Source: DATBJG01 sp963790545
Lineage (GTDB): Bacteria; Acidobacteriota; Vicinamibacteria; Vicinamibacterales; JAMQPK01
DNA: 64,000 nucleotides
Reading direction: 5' to 3'
NCBI GenBank assembly: GCA_963790545.1
Contig: CAWBPA010000023.1
Span: 124,001 to 188,000 of the forward strand
Shown: positions 27,431 to 36,157 of the stretch, one piece after another
Layout of the letters: each line of letters begins with the position of its first letter
How positions within the stretch are numbered: the stretch's first letter is position 1
Notes under the pieces: generated by a model
Told to the model about the DNA's origin: nothing
Databases searched by the model: none
The model's input: the letters and a program-made list of their open reading frames with translations, nothing else
Translations under genes and position numbers: made by a program

Positions 27431-28563
27431 TGGACGAGAAGGCGCTGCTTCGCCTGGCCAAGACGCACGGCACACCGCTCTTTGTCGTCGACCATAAGGC
27501 GTTACGAGAGAACTATGGACAATTCCGGAAGTACTTGCCCCGCGTGCAGGTCTACTATGCCGTCAAGGCCAATAGCGCCCCGGAGATCGTACGGACCTTT
27601 TATGAAGCGGGTGCGAGCTTCGACGTGGCCAGTCTCGCCGAGTTTCTGACCGTCCACGACAACGTCAAAGATCTGCCAGAGGAGCAGCGGCAGGCATTTA
27701 TCTGGGATCGCATCATCTACGCCAATCCGATAAAGGCGACCGAAACGCTCGAGCAGCTGGACCCGTACAAGCCGCTCGTCACCTACGACAACTATGAGGA
27801 AGTGATCAAAATCGCCCGGCACGCGCCGCACGCGGGTCTCGTGTTGCGGTTGCGGGTGCCGAACACGGGCTCAATGGTCGAACTCTCTAGCAAGTTCGGG
27901 GCGCTGCCTGGCGAGGCGGTGGATTTGATCGCGTTTGCGCACAATAACAAGCTCGAAGTCGAGGGGTTGAGTTTCCACGTCGGGAGCCAATGCACAAACG
28001 TCCAGAACTACATCCAGGCCTTGCACCTGACCTCGAGCGTGTTCTCCGAGGCAAGAACCCGTGGCTTCGAGCTCAAGCTCCTGGATATCGGCGGCGGCTT
28101 CCCTGCTCACTACGACGACACCGTCCCGGCGTTCAAGAGCCTGGCTCGGGCGATCAACCCGGAACTGGACCGCCTCTTTCCGAAGCCGATCGAGATTCTC
28201 GCGGAACCCGGGCGGTTCCTGGTGGCCTCCGCTGGCAGCGCCGTCGCGCAGATCATCGGCAAGGTCGTTCGCGAAGGTAAACTCTCGTATTACGTCAACG
28301 ACGGTGTCTACCATACTTTCAGCGGCGTCATTTTCGACCACTGCCAGTATTCTCTGAAGAGCTTCAAGAAAGGTCCGACTCAACTCTGTTCCGTGTTCGG
28401 CCCAACCTGTGACGCGCTCGACACGATCAGTCTCGCGGAGCAACTGCCCGATATGGAGCTCGGGGATTTCATTTACGCCCGGAACATCGGAGCCTACTCC
28501 GCGGCCAGCAGCACGTTCTTCAATGGTTTCCCGCCTGCCCGGGTTGTGCATGTGAACGAGTGA
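27430..28563 (+). CDS. Ornithine decarboxylase-type enzyme (fold III PLP decarboxylase)
   Basis: The 377-aa alanine-racemase-fold decarboxylase has the PLP lysine in VYYAVKANS (Lys46). Other sites are SFHVGSQC, LLDIGGGFP (phosphate-binding glycine loop), ILAEPGRFLV, and the active-site cysteine region FGPTCDALDTISLAEQLPD. These place it in the eukaryotic-type ornithine/lysine decarboxylase group. Context favours ornithine to putrescine, the substrate of the neighbouring homospermidine synthases. Lysine or carboxynorspermidine cannot be excluded by eye. It starts at a GTG overlapping the hss stop and ends the operon; the next gene has its own promoter at 28595. It is cytoplasmic and probably a dimer. 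Confidence 0.9.
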   Translation: MDEKALLRLAKTHGTPLFVVDHKALRENYGQFRKYLPRVQVYYAVKANSAPEIVRTFYEAGASFDVASLAEFLTVHDNVKDLPEEQRQAFIWDRIIYANPIKATETLEQLDPYKPLVTYDNYEEVIKIARHAPHAGLVLRLRVPNTGSMVELSSKFGALPGEAVDLIAFAHNNKLEVEGLSFHVGSQCTNVQNYIQALHLTSSVFSEARTRGFELKLLDIGGGFPAHYDDTVPAFKSLARAINPELDRLFPKPIEILAEPGRFLVASAGSAVAQIIGKVVREGKLSYYVNDGVYHTFSGVIFDHCQYSLKSFKKGPTQLCSVFGPTCDALDTISLAEQLPDMELGDFIYARNIGAYSAASSTFFNGFPPARVVHVNE

Positions 28564-28594
28564 GGACCGACCAAGGGCGCAAAATCACGCGCAC

Positions 28595-28622
28595 TTGACA
28601 TATTCCCATATAGGAATATATA
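28595..28622 (+). promoter_or_regulatory. Promoter with ArsR-type operator in the spacer
   Basis: TTGACA at 28595-28600 and TATATA at 28617-28622 are separated by 16 bases. The spacer is almost filled by the perfect inverted repeat TATTCC-catata-GGAATA (28601-28618), a typical ArsR-family operator shape. The transcription start is expected about 7 bases after the -10 box, next to the ATG at 28631, so the transcript would be leaderless or nearly so. Confidence 0.72.
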
Positions 28623-28630
28623 AGAGATCT

Positions 28631-28954
28631 ATGCCGCGCGCGTCCACCACGTCGGATCCGTTCAACGCCGTTGCCGAGCCGCGGCGGCGCCACATTCTGG
28701 AGTTCATTGCGGCCGAGGAGCGATCGGTGGGGGAGATTGCCGACGCACTCGACTTGGAGCAGCCGTCAGTGTCGAAGCACCTGCAGGTGCTTCGCAATGT
28801 CGGTCTCGTCACAGGGAGGCGCGACGGCCGGCGGATTCTGTATCGAACCAATGCCGAGACCCTTCGGACGATTCACGACTGGAGCGCGATGTTCGCCCAA
28901 TACTGGCGTGGACAACTCAGGCGCATCAAAGCCCACGCGGAGGAGAAACGATGA
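28631..28954 (+). CDS. ArsR-family winged-helix repressor
   Basis: The 107-aa protein has the ArsR winged helix: FNAVAEPRRRHILEFIAAEE, then the recognition part VGEIADALDLEQPSVSKHLQ and the wing VTGRRDGRRILYR. It belongs to the metal-free subgroup that controls SRPBCC/AHSA1 and DinB genes, and it lacks the Cys-rich ELCVCDL metal site. It probably represses its own operon through the palindrome in the promoter just upstream. The start at 28631 is the first ATG after the -10 box; an upstream in-frame ATG at 28595 lies inside the promoter. Its stop overlaps the next ATG by four bases. Confidence 0.9.
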   Translation: MPRASTTSDPFNAVAEPRRRHILEFIAAEERSVGEIADALDLEQPSVSKHLQVLRNVGLVTGRRDGRRILYRTNAETLRTIHDWSAMFAQYWRGQLRRIKAHAEEKR

Positions 28955-29406
28955 CTACCACAGCACCAACCGCAGAAAACCAGACATTCACCATCACCGA
29001 AGAAATCAGCGTGCGCGCTTCGCCGGAGCAGACCTTTGAGTCGCTCATCGCGCAGATGGGGCGACTTAACCAAACACCCGAGGGTGGTCCGCTGCCGATG
29101 ATCCTCGAGTCCTATCCTGGCGGCCGCTGGTATCGCGATCTGGGCGGCGACAACGGGCACCTCTGGGGTTTTGTGCAGAGCATCAAGCGGCCCGCGTTGC
29201 TCGAGATTTGGGGACCCCTGTTCATGTCGACCGCTGCCACGTCGAACCTGCTCTACCGGTTGACCGAGACACCCGAAGGCACGCTCATCAAATTCACGCA
29301 CACGCTGGTGGGACCGTTCCCCGAAGAGCATCGGTCGCGGCTGGCGTCGGGATGGACGGCGCTGCACGCGCGCGTCCGCAAGGCCGCCGAATCTGGTGGC
29401 GACTAG
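28951..29406 (+). CDS. SRPBCC (AHSA1-like) domain protein
   Basis: The 151-aa protein has the START/AHSA1-like pattern: FTITEEISVRASPEQTFESL at the start, GGRWYRDLG in the middle, and a C-terminal helix RSRLASGWTALHARVRKAAE. These proteins have a helix-grip fold with a hydrophobic cavity, and ligands are usually unknown. It is translationally coupled (ATGA) to the ArsR repressor, the usual arrangement for this pair in many bacteria. The DinB gene follows after 9 bp. It is predicted to be cytoplasmic. Confidence 0.87.
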   Translation: MTTTAPTAENQTFTITEEISVRASPEQTFESLIAQMGRLNQTPEGGPLPMILESYPGGRWYRDLGGDNGHLWGFVQSIKRPALLEIWGPLFMSTAATSNLLYRLTETPEGTLIKFTHTLVGPFPEEHRSRLASGWTALHARVRKAAESGGD

Positions 29407-29415
29407 GAGGATCTC

Positions 29416-29919
29416 ATGAAACTGATCGACGGACTACTCGCAGAGCTCGAACAGGAAGCTGTCACGACGCGCCGAGTGCTCGAACGAATACCGCAAGCGC
29501 ACTTGTCGTGGAAGCCGCATCCGAAATCGATGTCGCTCGGCCAGCTCGCGCTGCATGTGGCAACGGTTCCCGGGAACGTTGCCGAGCTCGCGGCGGTCGA
29601 TACAATTCCAGAACCACCGAGCTTCGTTCAGCCTGAGGCCGCGACTGCGTCGGAACTGGTGCCTTCGCTTGCAGACAGCGTCGCGAAGGCGAAGCGGGCG
29701 CTGGGCGGATTCGACGATGCGAAAATGAGCGCGATGTGGCGGCTGCAGGCAGGCGGCAAGGACATTATGGCGATGCCCCGGGTTGCATTCGTTCGAGCGA
29801 TCATGCTGAACCACTGGTATCACCATCGTGGCCAGTTACTCGTTTATCTGCGGCTGCTCAATCAATCGGTGCCGTCGGTCTACGGTCCGACCGCCGACGA
29901 GAATCCGTTCGCGGCGTGA
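29416..29919 (+). CDS. DinB-family four-helix protein
   Basis: The 167-aa protein starts 12 bases after an AGGAGG-type site. It shows the DinB/YfiT-like pattern: LLAELEQEAVTTRRVLERIP, SMSLGQLALHVATVPGN with a metal-binding His, and a C-terminal NHWYHHRGQLLVYLRLLNQS supplying two more histidines. Family members are metal-dependent and often act in thiol-linked transfer or detoxification; the substrate here is unknown. It is the third gene of the ArsR-SRPBCC-DinB operon. Confidence 0.88.
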   Translation: MKLIDGLLAELEQEAVTTRRVLERIPQAHLSWKPHPKSMSLGQLALHVATVPGNVAELAAVDTIPEPPSFVQPEAATASELVPSLADSVAKAKRALGGFDDAKMSAMWRLQAGGKDIMAMPRVAFVRAIMLNHWYHHRGQLLVYLRLLNQSVPSVYGPTADENPFAA

Positions 29920-29984
29920 AATTCTCGCTCGCCTGTGTTGTAAAATCGTCATTTCCGATTCACGCACAGGCCGCGAGAAACGAA

Positions 29985-30815
29985 ATGATTAAAGTCATCA
30001 ACATCGAGAGTCAGGCCAGGGTCCCGGTTGCGGAAGGGCACGTCAGAAAGATCCTGGGCCCCTCAAACGAGGGGACCCGGGTTCAGGTCACGATCGAGGA
30101 GGTCAACCCGGGCAAAGCATGTCGTCTTGCTCCCGGCGATCGGACCCAGGTCGCTTACATCCTGGAAGGCAAGGACGCGAAAGTTACGCACACGACCGCA
30201 GGCAAAACAACCGAATACACGGCTCAGCGACGAGCGGGCGTCTATCTGGAACCCGGCGAAGAAGCCATCGTCACGGCTTCTGGAACTCCATTGGTGCTGC
30301 TGCTCGTCGCCGTGCCGAAGCATACCGGCAAGCCCACACAGAACGACTCACCGACCGGCTACTTTTTCGAAGAGGCGCAGCTCAGATCGCTGATTGACGA
30401 GAAGCGTTTCCGGGAGCGGACCTTCTGGGTCAACAAAGAAACTGGTCTTTCCGGCTCATGGGATCTTCAGCTCGGCCGCATGGCCTATGCGCCGCGTGCG
30501 CATTCGCCGCGGCATGTGCACAATGCCTCGAAAACAAGTCCCGTCACGCCGGAGCACTTTTACCTGATCGAAAAGGGCACGGGTGAAGTAAAGCACGATA
30601 CAGGCAGTCTTCCCGTCGGGCCCGGCAGCCTGGTCCTCATTCCGGCTGGCGAATGGCATCAGCTCGTGGCGTCCGAGACGGGATTCGATTACATCGAATT
30701 TCAGGCGCCTTTCGACTTCGTCACTACGATGGATCACGATCCGCTGGGCAAGAACTGGTACATCAAGGGGACCGACGACGGAACAGGAAAGCCCAAGCTG
30801 TGGGTTCAAAGCTGA
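29985..30815 (+). CDS. Bicupin-domain protein
   Basis: The 276-aa protein has two cupin barrels. The N-terminal one covers residues 25-105 (TQVAYILEGKDAKVTH, YLEPGEEAIVTASGTPLVLL). The C-terminal one covers 160-250 and has a typical motif set: RAHSPRHVHNASKTSP with metal-binding histidines, EHFYLIEKGTGEVK, and GSLVLIPAGEWHQLVA. An oxygenase, isomerase or binding function is possible. The start at 29985 (MIKVINIESQARV) is the first ATG with a folded-domain beginning; a longer upstream frame overlaps dinB. The ribosome-binding site is weak. It ends 12 bp before the convergent protease gene. Confidence 0.82.
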   Translation: MIKVINIESQARVPVAEGHVRKILGPSNEGTRVQVTIEEVNPGKACRLAPGDRTQVAYILEGKDAKVTHTTAGKTTEYTAQRRAGVYLEPGEEAIVTASGTPLVLLLVAVPKHTGKPTQNDSPTGYFFEEAQLRSLIDEKRFRERTFWVNKETGLSGSWDLQLGRMAYAPRAHSPRHVHNASKTSPVTPEHFYLIEKGTGEVKHDTGSLPVGPGSLVLIPAGEWHQLVASETGFDYIEFQAPFDFVTTMDHDPLGKNWYIKGTDDGTGKPKLWVQS

Positions 30816-30827
30816 CGACGACGTTGT

Positions 30828-32498
30828 TTACCTCGCATCTCGATACGGTGTGAAATCCCCCCAGATTTGTTCGATCAGCTTGGAATCGACCACCCGTGTC
30901 TCCCCCTTCTCGGGCTGCTTCTCCGAGTACAGCACGAACTGGACCTTCCCACACGCGGGCCCTAGCGTGTCGGGATCGAACACGTAGAGACCTTCGTAGA
31001 TTGCCTCCGTCTCCGAGATGCGCTGTTCGAGCTTGAACGGATGAATCGGCGTGACCTCGGCGTCCCCACACACGGCTCGCATCCGCAGGAAGCCTGATTT
31101 GACGTGCTTCATGGGCGGCAGGACGACGCCCTTTGTCTGCGCTGCGCCGCGTGCCACCTTCGTCCAGAAACCCTCGACCATTTTCGGCGTGACACGGACC
31201 AGCAGCACAGGGTGAAGGTCCGCCACGTACTCGGACCAATTGCTGAATTCCAGGAGCGGACGGACAACTGACCGGTCCGCGACCGACGGTCGTGTGCCTC
31301 CGCTCGTCTCGCGGGCACTCATCTTTTCCGACAGGTACTGGGTGCCATAGATGTGCAGTGGAGTTATGAACGCGATGTCAAAGTCGGACGTGGACATCTG
31401 GTAGGGGTTCAGGCTTCCCACGCGGCGTTCGGCGGCATCCTTGAGTGCGCTCGCGGGAAATGGCCGTACCGGCTCAACCGGAAGGTACATTCCGCTGGGT
31501 TGCGCGGCTTCTTTGATCTTTTTCTCCGCAGACGCCACGACGTCGCACACGTTGTGTTTGCGGACGACCCGGGCGGTCCCGCGCCTCAAGCCAACCTTCT
31601 CATCCACCAGAGAAGTGAGCCCGACGACGACGCCGGCCGCGAAGACAGGGCCGCCGGAGCTGCCAGTAGGAAGAACGAAATCGGACGCGATGTTGTGCGG
31701 ACTCACACGGATCGCGGTTCCGTATTGGGTGCCCTTTCGCTGACGGAGTGGCACTCCGATGGTGACAATTTCCTGCCCGTCGGGGACGGGCGGCGTGTTC
31801 GCCTGCTCGCATCCCAGCGCCACGGGCCGCATCGATGCGGTAAGCTTCGGGTCGATCCAAAGGACTGCTACATCCCGTTCAGAATCTGCCTCCAGTATGG
31901 TCGCCGCCACCTTGACGGCCGGAGTGAGCTGCACCTCGACCGACGTCGCCGTCCCGATCACGCGCTGATTGGTCGCAATCAGCCCGTTCGCGCCAATCAC
32001 AACACCAGACGCATGAGTGGTCGGCGTCCACAACCCGACAACGCTGTCTTGCCATTGAATCAGGAGCGAGGAGGAATCAGCGTCTGGCGGCGCGGGACCC
32101 GTCGCGGCGGGGAGGGGAACCACCTCTGCGTTGGCAGTTGTCAGCTCGATTGCCGCGTCGCGGCCCGCGACGATATCGACCATCTGCGTCCATAGGTACG
32201 CCTGACCCTGGAACACGACGGGCTGGTCGGATTCCACGGTGTAATTCCCGGGGCGAAGTCGGACGTTGGCGGTGCCGTCAAGCGCCGTCAGGATCCGGCG
32301 GGGTGGTGCGCTTGCCGGGTTGTCACTGATGAGCAGTGCATGTTTCGGCACCGGCGTCACCTTCCGCTCGGCATCCAGCAGAACGACCTGTATGTGAAGG
32401 GTGCTTGGTGCCTGAAAACCGGCGGCGCGCGGGAAAGTCGCGAGGAAAGTCGCCGCGGCGAGCGTGGCAATGACCGGCGGGCGGAACAGGCTCGTCAC
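30828..32498 (-). CDS. S1C trypsin-like serine protease homologue with altered catalytic His
   Basis: The protein of about 556 aa has a signal-like start (VTSLFRPPVIATLAAATFLA), an extracytoplasmic beta-rich domain (residues 30-130), and a trypsin-like fold. SGVVIGANGLIATNQRVIG occupies the position of the DegP TNxHV motif, RDVAVLWID carries the Asp, and LPTGSSGGPVFAAG carries the serine. The catalytic His position reads Arg (TNQRV), so normal proteolysis is doubtful. The C-terminal 200 aa are unassigned. The GTG at 32498 follows a GATAAT-like -10 box by about seven bases and begins the signal peptide. An in-frame ATG at 32564 is the alternative start. Confidence 0.7.
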   Translation of the reverse strand: MTSLFRPPVIATLAAATFLATFPRAAGFQAPSTLHIQVVLLDAERKVTPVPKHALLISDNPASAPPRRILTALDGTANVRLRPGNYTVESDQPVVFQGQAYLWTQMVDIVAGRDAAIELTTANAEVVPLPAATGPAPPDADSSSLLIQWQDSVVGLWTPTTHASGVVIGANGLIATNQRVIGTATSVEVQLTPAVKVAATILEADSERDVAVLWIDPKLTASMRPVALGCEQANTPPVPDGQEIVTIGVPLRQRKGTQYGTAIRVSPHNIASDFVLPTGSSGGPVFAAGVVVGLTSLVDEKVGLRRGTARVVRKHNVCDVVASAEKKIKEAAQPSGMYLPVEPVRPFPASALKDAAERRVGSLNPYQMSTSDFDIAFITPLHIYGTQYLSEKMSARETSGGTRPSVADRSVVRPLLEFSNWSEYVADLHPVLLVRVTPKMVEGFWTKVARGAAQTKGVVLPPMKHVKSGFLRMRAVCGDAEVTPIHPFKLEQRISETEAIYEGLYVFDPDTLGPACGKVQFVLYSEKQPEKGETRVVDSKLIEQIWGDFTPYRDAR

Positions 32499-32597
32499 GT
32501 CAAAATTATCCCACTTTAAGGCCTTTGACGTGTTTGGGATGGACCCAATATCTATGGACCCCATACATAAGGATGCTTAAACTGGATCTGACGAATC

Positions 32598-33536
32598 GTG
32601 GCTGAGCAACGCGGTCACACCCGGAGACAGATATTGAAGGGCGCGATTGGCGGCGCCGCAGGAATTGCTCTAGGCGCGCCGGTTCGGCGCCTTTTCGCTG
32701 CCCAGACAGTCTCTGACGGCTCGAGCCCGCTGCGACTCAGCGACAACCTGTTCCTGGTCAGGATGTCCGGAGAAGCAAATGTCGTCGCGCTCACTGGCGC
32801 GAACGGCGTCCTGCTCGTCGACGGGGGCTCGGCGTCCGGGTCCGATGCGCTGATGAAAGCGGTTGCCAACCTGCCCGGCAGCGGCCCTGTTCACACAATC
32901 TTCAATACGCATTGGCACCCTGAGCAGACGGGCTCGAACGAGCGGCTGGGTAAGGCCGGCGCGACGATCATTGCGCACGAGAACACGCGGTTGTGGCTGA
33001 CGACTGACGTCACGTGGACCTGGAACGGACAGCGCTTCGAGCGCCTGCCCAAGATCGCGCAGCCGAACAAGACGTTCTACACGACCGGTAAGCTGGATTC
33101 AGGTATCCGTTACGGATATATCCCGGATGCCGCGCACACTGACGGCGATCTCTACGTGTACTTCCCCGAGCAGAACGTGCTCGCCGTCGGTGACATCGTC
33201 ACGGGGCAGGGCTGGCCCGTGGTCGACTGGGCCACCGGTGGATGGATCGGCGGCATTGTCGGCGGCATTCAGCGGCTGCTGACATTGGCTAACGAAAAAA
33301 CACGGATAGTGCCTTCGCGCGGCCCGGTACTAAGCTTGGTGGACCTCAAGATGCAGTCCGAGATGTACGCAACAATCTACGATCGCTTGACGCAACTGCT
33401 GAACAAGGGACGGGGGCCGAGCGAGGCGGTGGCGGCGCAGCCGACGAAGGAATTCGATGCGCAAATGGGAAACAGCGACGAGTTCGTGCGACGCGCATTC
33501 GAGAGCCTATGGGCGTACTTGTCTCCGGATGCCTAG
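32598..33536 (+). CDS. Metallo-beta-lactamase-fold protein with Tat-like signal
   Basis: The 312-aa protein starts at a GTG with a twin-arginine signal (RRQILKGAIGGAAG). The MBL fold follows: NVVALTGANGVLLVDGGSA, then TIFNTHWHPEQTGSNERLG in place of HxHxDH, then AAHTDGDLYVYFPEQNVLAV with GDI. The usual second metal ligands (Asp-His) are Glu-Gln, as in some secreted SoxH-like MBL proteins, so the metal site may hold a single ion. It probably acts in the periplasm; the substrate is unknown. It diverges from the protease-like gene, with about 100 bp between the starts. Confidence 0.82.
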   Translation: MAEQRGHTRRQILKGAIGGAAGIALGAPVRRLFAAQTVSDGSSPLRLSDNLFLVRMSGEANVVALTGANGVLLVDGGSASGSDALMKAVANLPGSGPVHTIFNTHWHPEQTGSNERLGKAGATIIAHENTRLWLTTDVTWTWNGQRFERLPKIAQPNKTFYTTGKLDSGIRYGYIPDAAHTDGDLYVYFPEQNVLAVGDIVTGQGWPVVDWATGGWIGGIVGGIQRLLTLANEKTRIVPSRGPVLSLVDLKMQSEMYATIYDRLTQLLNKGRGPSEAVAAQPTKEFDAQMGNSDEFVRRAFESLWAYLSPDA

Positions 33537-33555
33537 GGAAGGAATCGAAATCTGA

Positions 33556-33613
33556 TGTAGCGCGGGCCTTTTTTTAAGGCCCGCGACGCGGACCCTGAAG
33601 GGTCCGCGCTACA
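33556..33613. repeat. REP-like double-hairpin element
   Basis: The element is bounded by TGTAGCGCGG and its reverse complement CCGCGCTACA. It contains two internal stems: GCGGGCC with GGCCCGC around a T-rich loop, and GCGGACCC with GGGTCCGC around TGAA. It fills most of the gap between the MBL gene and the DUF1592 gene. Similar arms occur at 18873, 34780 and 37479. Confidence 0.82.
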
Positions 33614-33634
33614 CCGGGAACTTAGACGCGACGC

Positions 33635-36132
33635 ATGAGTAAAACTCCATCACGTCCCACACTGGTGATTTCGCTGGCCTGCGTCGCGCTCGTCGCCTCG
33701 CTGACCCGTGTGTTTACAGCCCCTCAACAGACGACGGCCGCCCCTCAGGCACCGGGACCTCAGGGACAGCTCGCGACGATTCAGCAGGTACCTGCGTCGG
33801 CTGCCACAACGACCGCGCGAAGGTCGCGGGCGTCAGCTTCGAGGGACTCACCGCAGAGAGCATCGGGCAACACGCCGAGGTGTTCGAGAAAGCCGTGCGC
33901 AAGATGCGCGGTCGCGTCATGCCGCCGCCTGGCGCCAGACAGCCCGATGCCGCGGCCATCGACTCGCTGGTCGCCTACGTTGAAGATTCGCTGGACCGGA
34001 CGGCAAGAAGCGCGCATGTCCCGGATCGTGTGGTCCTACATCGACTCAATCGCAAGGAGTACGCAAACGCGGTCCGCGATCTCCTGGCTGTCGAATTTGA
34101 CTCGACCGAAGTTCTGCCCGCAGACGACGTGGCTGAGGGATTCGACAACATCGCGACGGCGCTGCAGGTGTCGCCCTCGTTTATTGAGCAGTATGTGATC
34201 GCGGCCCGCGCCGTCGCCGTGAAGGCGGTGGGCCGGCCCGATGCAAGGCCGGGCGGGTGGACATTCCGCGCCGGACCGGGTACGCAGCTCACCCACGTGC
34301 CGGGTCTTCCGCTCGGCACGCGTGGGGGCATTCTCGCCAAGGTCGATCTCCCGTCGGATGGCGAATACGTCGTCGACATTGCCGACATGGCCACGCACAT
34401 CTGGGGCAACGGCATGGAGTTCGAGAACCCGCTCGTCGTCACCCTTGACAACAAGGTCGTGTACGAGACGGTGATTGGCGGGGAAGAGGACATGAAGCTC
34501 TACGATCAAGTGCAGAACGGGGCACTCGATCGGGTCAACGCTCGCCTGAAGAACATTCGCTTTTTTGCACCCGCGGGACCACATCGGATTGGTGTGGCGT
34601 TCAAGCGGCGGACGTTCGCCGAATCTGACGATCAGTTGGAGATATTCGCGCCCGGCGGCGGCCAGGATCGCTTGTATCGCGTGGGCTCTTTTCAGCTTCA
34701 GGGGCCATTTGACGCGAAGGGGATCAGTTCCACGCCGAGCCGCGAGCGGATTTTTACCTGCCACCCTGGCGCAGCATCCGTAGAGCGCGCGCTTCAGCCC
34801 GCGCGTCAACAGGGAGCAGAAACTCAGGAACGCTGTGCCAAAAAAATCATCACGTCTCTGGCCACACGTGCATATCGGCGGCCAGTTTCCGCCGAGGACG
34901 TGAACGAGCTGTTCCAGTACTACCAGGAAGGCGCGAAGGAGGGGGGCTTCGAGGCAGGCATCCGCAGCGCCATCACCGGCATTGTGGCGAGCCCGTTCTT
35001 CCTGTACCGGGGCGAGCGCATCCCATCGGGGCTGCGCCCGGGCGAGACCTACGCCATCAGCGATCTCGAGCTCGCGTCGAAGCTGTCGTTCTTCCTCTGG
35101 AACACGATTCCAGACGAGGAGCTGCTGCAGCTTGCCGTGAAGGGGGGACTGAGCGAGCCCTCCGCTCTCGATCGTCAGGTACGACGCATGCTGGCCGACT
35201 CGCGTTCCATGACGCTGGCGAGCAACTTCGTCCATCAATGGCTCGACATGAAGCGACTGGACGAGATCGTGCCGGACTCGGTGGTGTTCCCATATGCCTC
35301 AGGGCGATCGGATCCGCGAGAGGATTTCCGCACCGAGCTCACGCTCTTCGCCGACAGCGTCTTCAAGGAAGACCGCAGCGTCGTCGACCTGTTGAGAGCG
35401 CACCACACGTTTCTCAACGAGCGTCTCGCGCTGCATTACGGCATTCCCGACCTGAAGGGCGATCGCTTCCGGCGGGTCGAGCTCGAGCAGTCAGCGCGTT
35501 GGGGGCTTCTCGGCAAGGGCGCCGTGCTGATGGCGGCGGCGTACCCGAACCGAACGTCGCCGGTCTTGCGCGGCGCGTTCGTCCTCAAACACATCCAGGG
35601 TGTGCCTCCGGCGATGCCGCCCTCCAACCTCACGATTCCGACACTGGACGAGAAGGACATCGGCACGACGAGGGCGCTCACCGTTCGCGAGATGATTGCC
35701 AAGCACCGGGCGAACCCGGTGTGTGCCTCCTGTCACGCGGTCATGGATCCGCTCGGGCTGGCGCTCGAGAACTTCGATGCGACTGGCATGTGGCGGGATC
35801 GCGACCGCTACGCCGGGGCCGCGATCGATGCCTCGGGGGTGCTACCCGATGGCACACCGATCAACGGTCCTGACGATTTGCGCAAGGCGCTGCTGCGGCG
35901 CCCCGACCAGTTTGCGCAGACGTTTACCGAGGGGCTGCTGACCTACGCGACCGGGCGTAAACTGGAGTACTACGACATGCCCACGGTGCGACGGATCGTG
36001 CGCGGGGCAGCGGCGGACGATTACCGGTTTTCGGCGTTGGTCCAAGGCGTCGTTCGGAGCGATCAGTTCAGAATGCGTCGTGTGCCTCAGCCTGATGGGA
36101 GTGGCGACCAGGTCGCCGTTGCCAATAAGTAA
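33635..36132 (+). CDS. DUF1587/DUF1595/DUF1592/DUF1588/DUF1585 secreted cytochrome-type protein, frameshifted
   Basis: The N-terminal signal peptide (PTLVISLACVALVASL) is in one frame. From about 33785-33793 the protein continues in another frame with the heme site CVGCHNDRAKVAG, so one base is probably missing. Domains follow in order: DUF1587 (RLNRKEYANAVRDLLAVEFD), a carbohydrate-binding-like region, DUF1595 (ATRAYRRPVSAEDVNELF), DUF1592 (GIVASPFFLYRGE, LASKLSFFLWNTIPDEELLQ), DUF1588 with a second heme site (CASCHAVMDPLGLALENFD), and DUF1585 (YATGRKLEYYDMPTVRRIVR). About 830 aa in total. This architecture is found in secreted proteins of Planctomycetes and Acidobacteria that pair with DUF1552 proteins; the function is unknown. 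A REP-like element is inserted in the coding sequence near 34780. Confidence 0.87.
34780..34808. repeat. REP-like palindrome inside the DUF1592-protein gene
   Basis: GTAGAGCGCGCGCTTCAGCC with the following CGCGCG and TCA repeats the …GCGGGCTGAAGCCCGC…CTACA family seen at 33556 and 37479. It encodes part of the segment ASVERALQPARQQG, which interrupts the usual short linker between the carbohydrate-binding-like part and DUF1595. The frame is preserved. Confidence 0.55.
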
Positions 36133-36157
36133 CGAACGGCAAGCGTGGAGATCCGAT

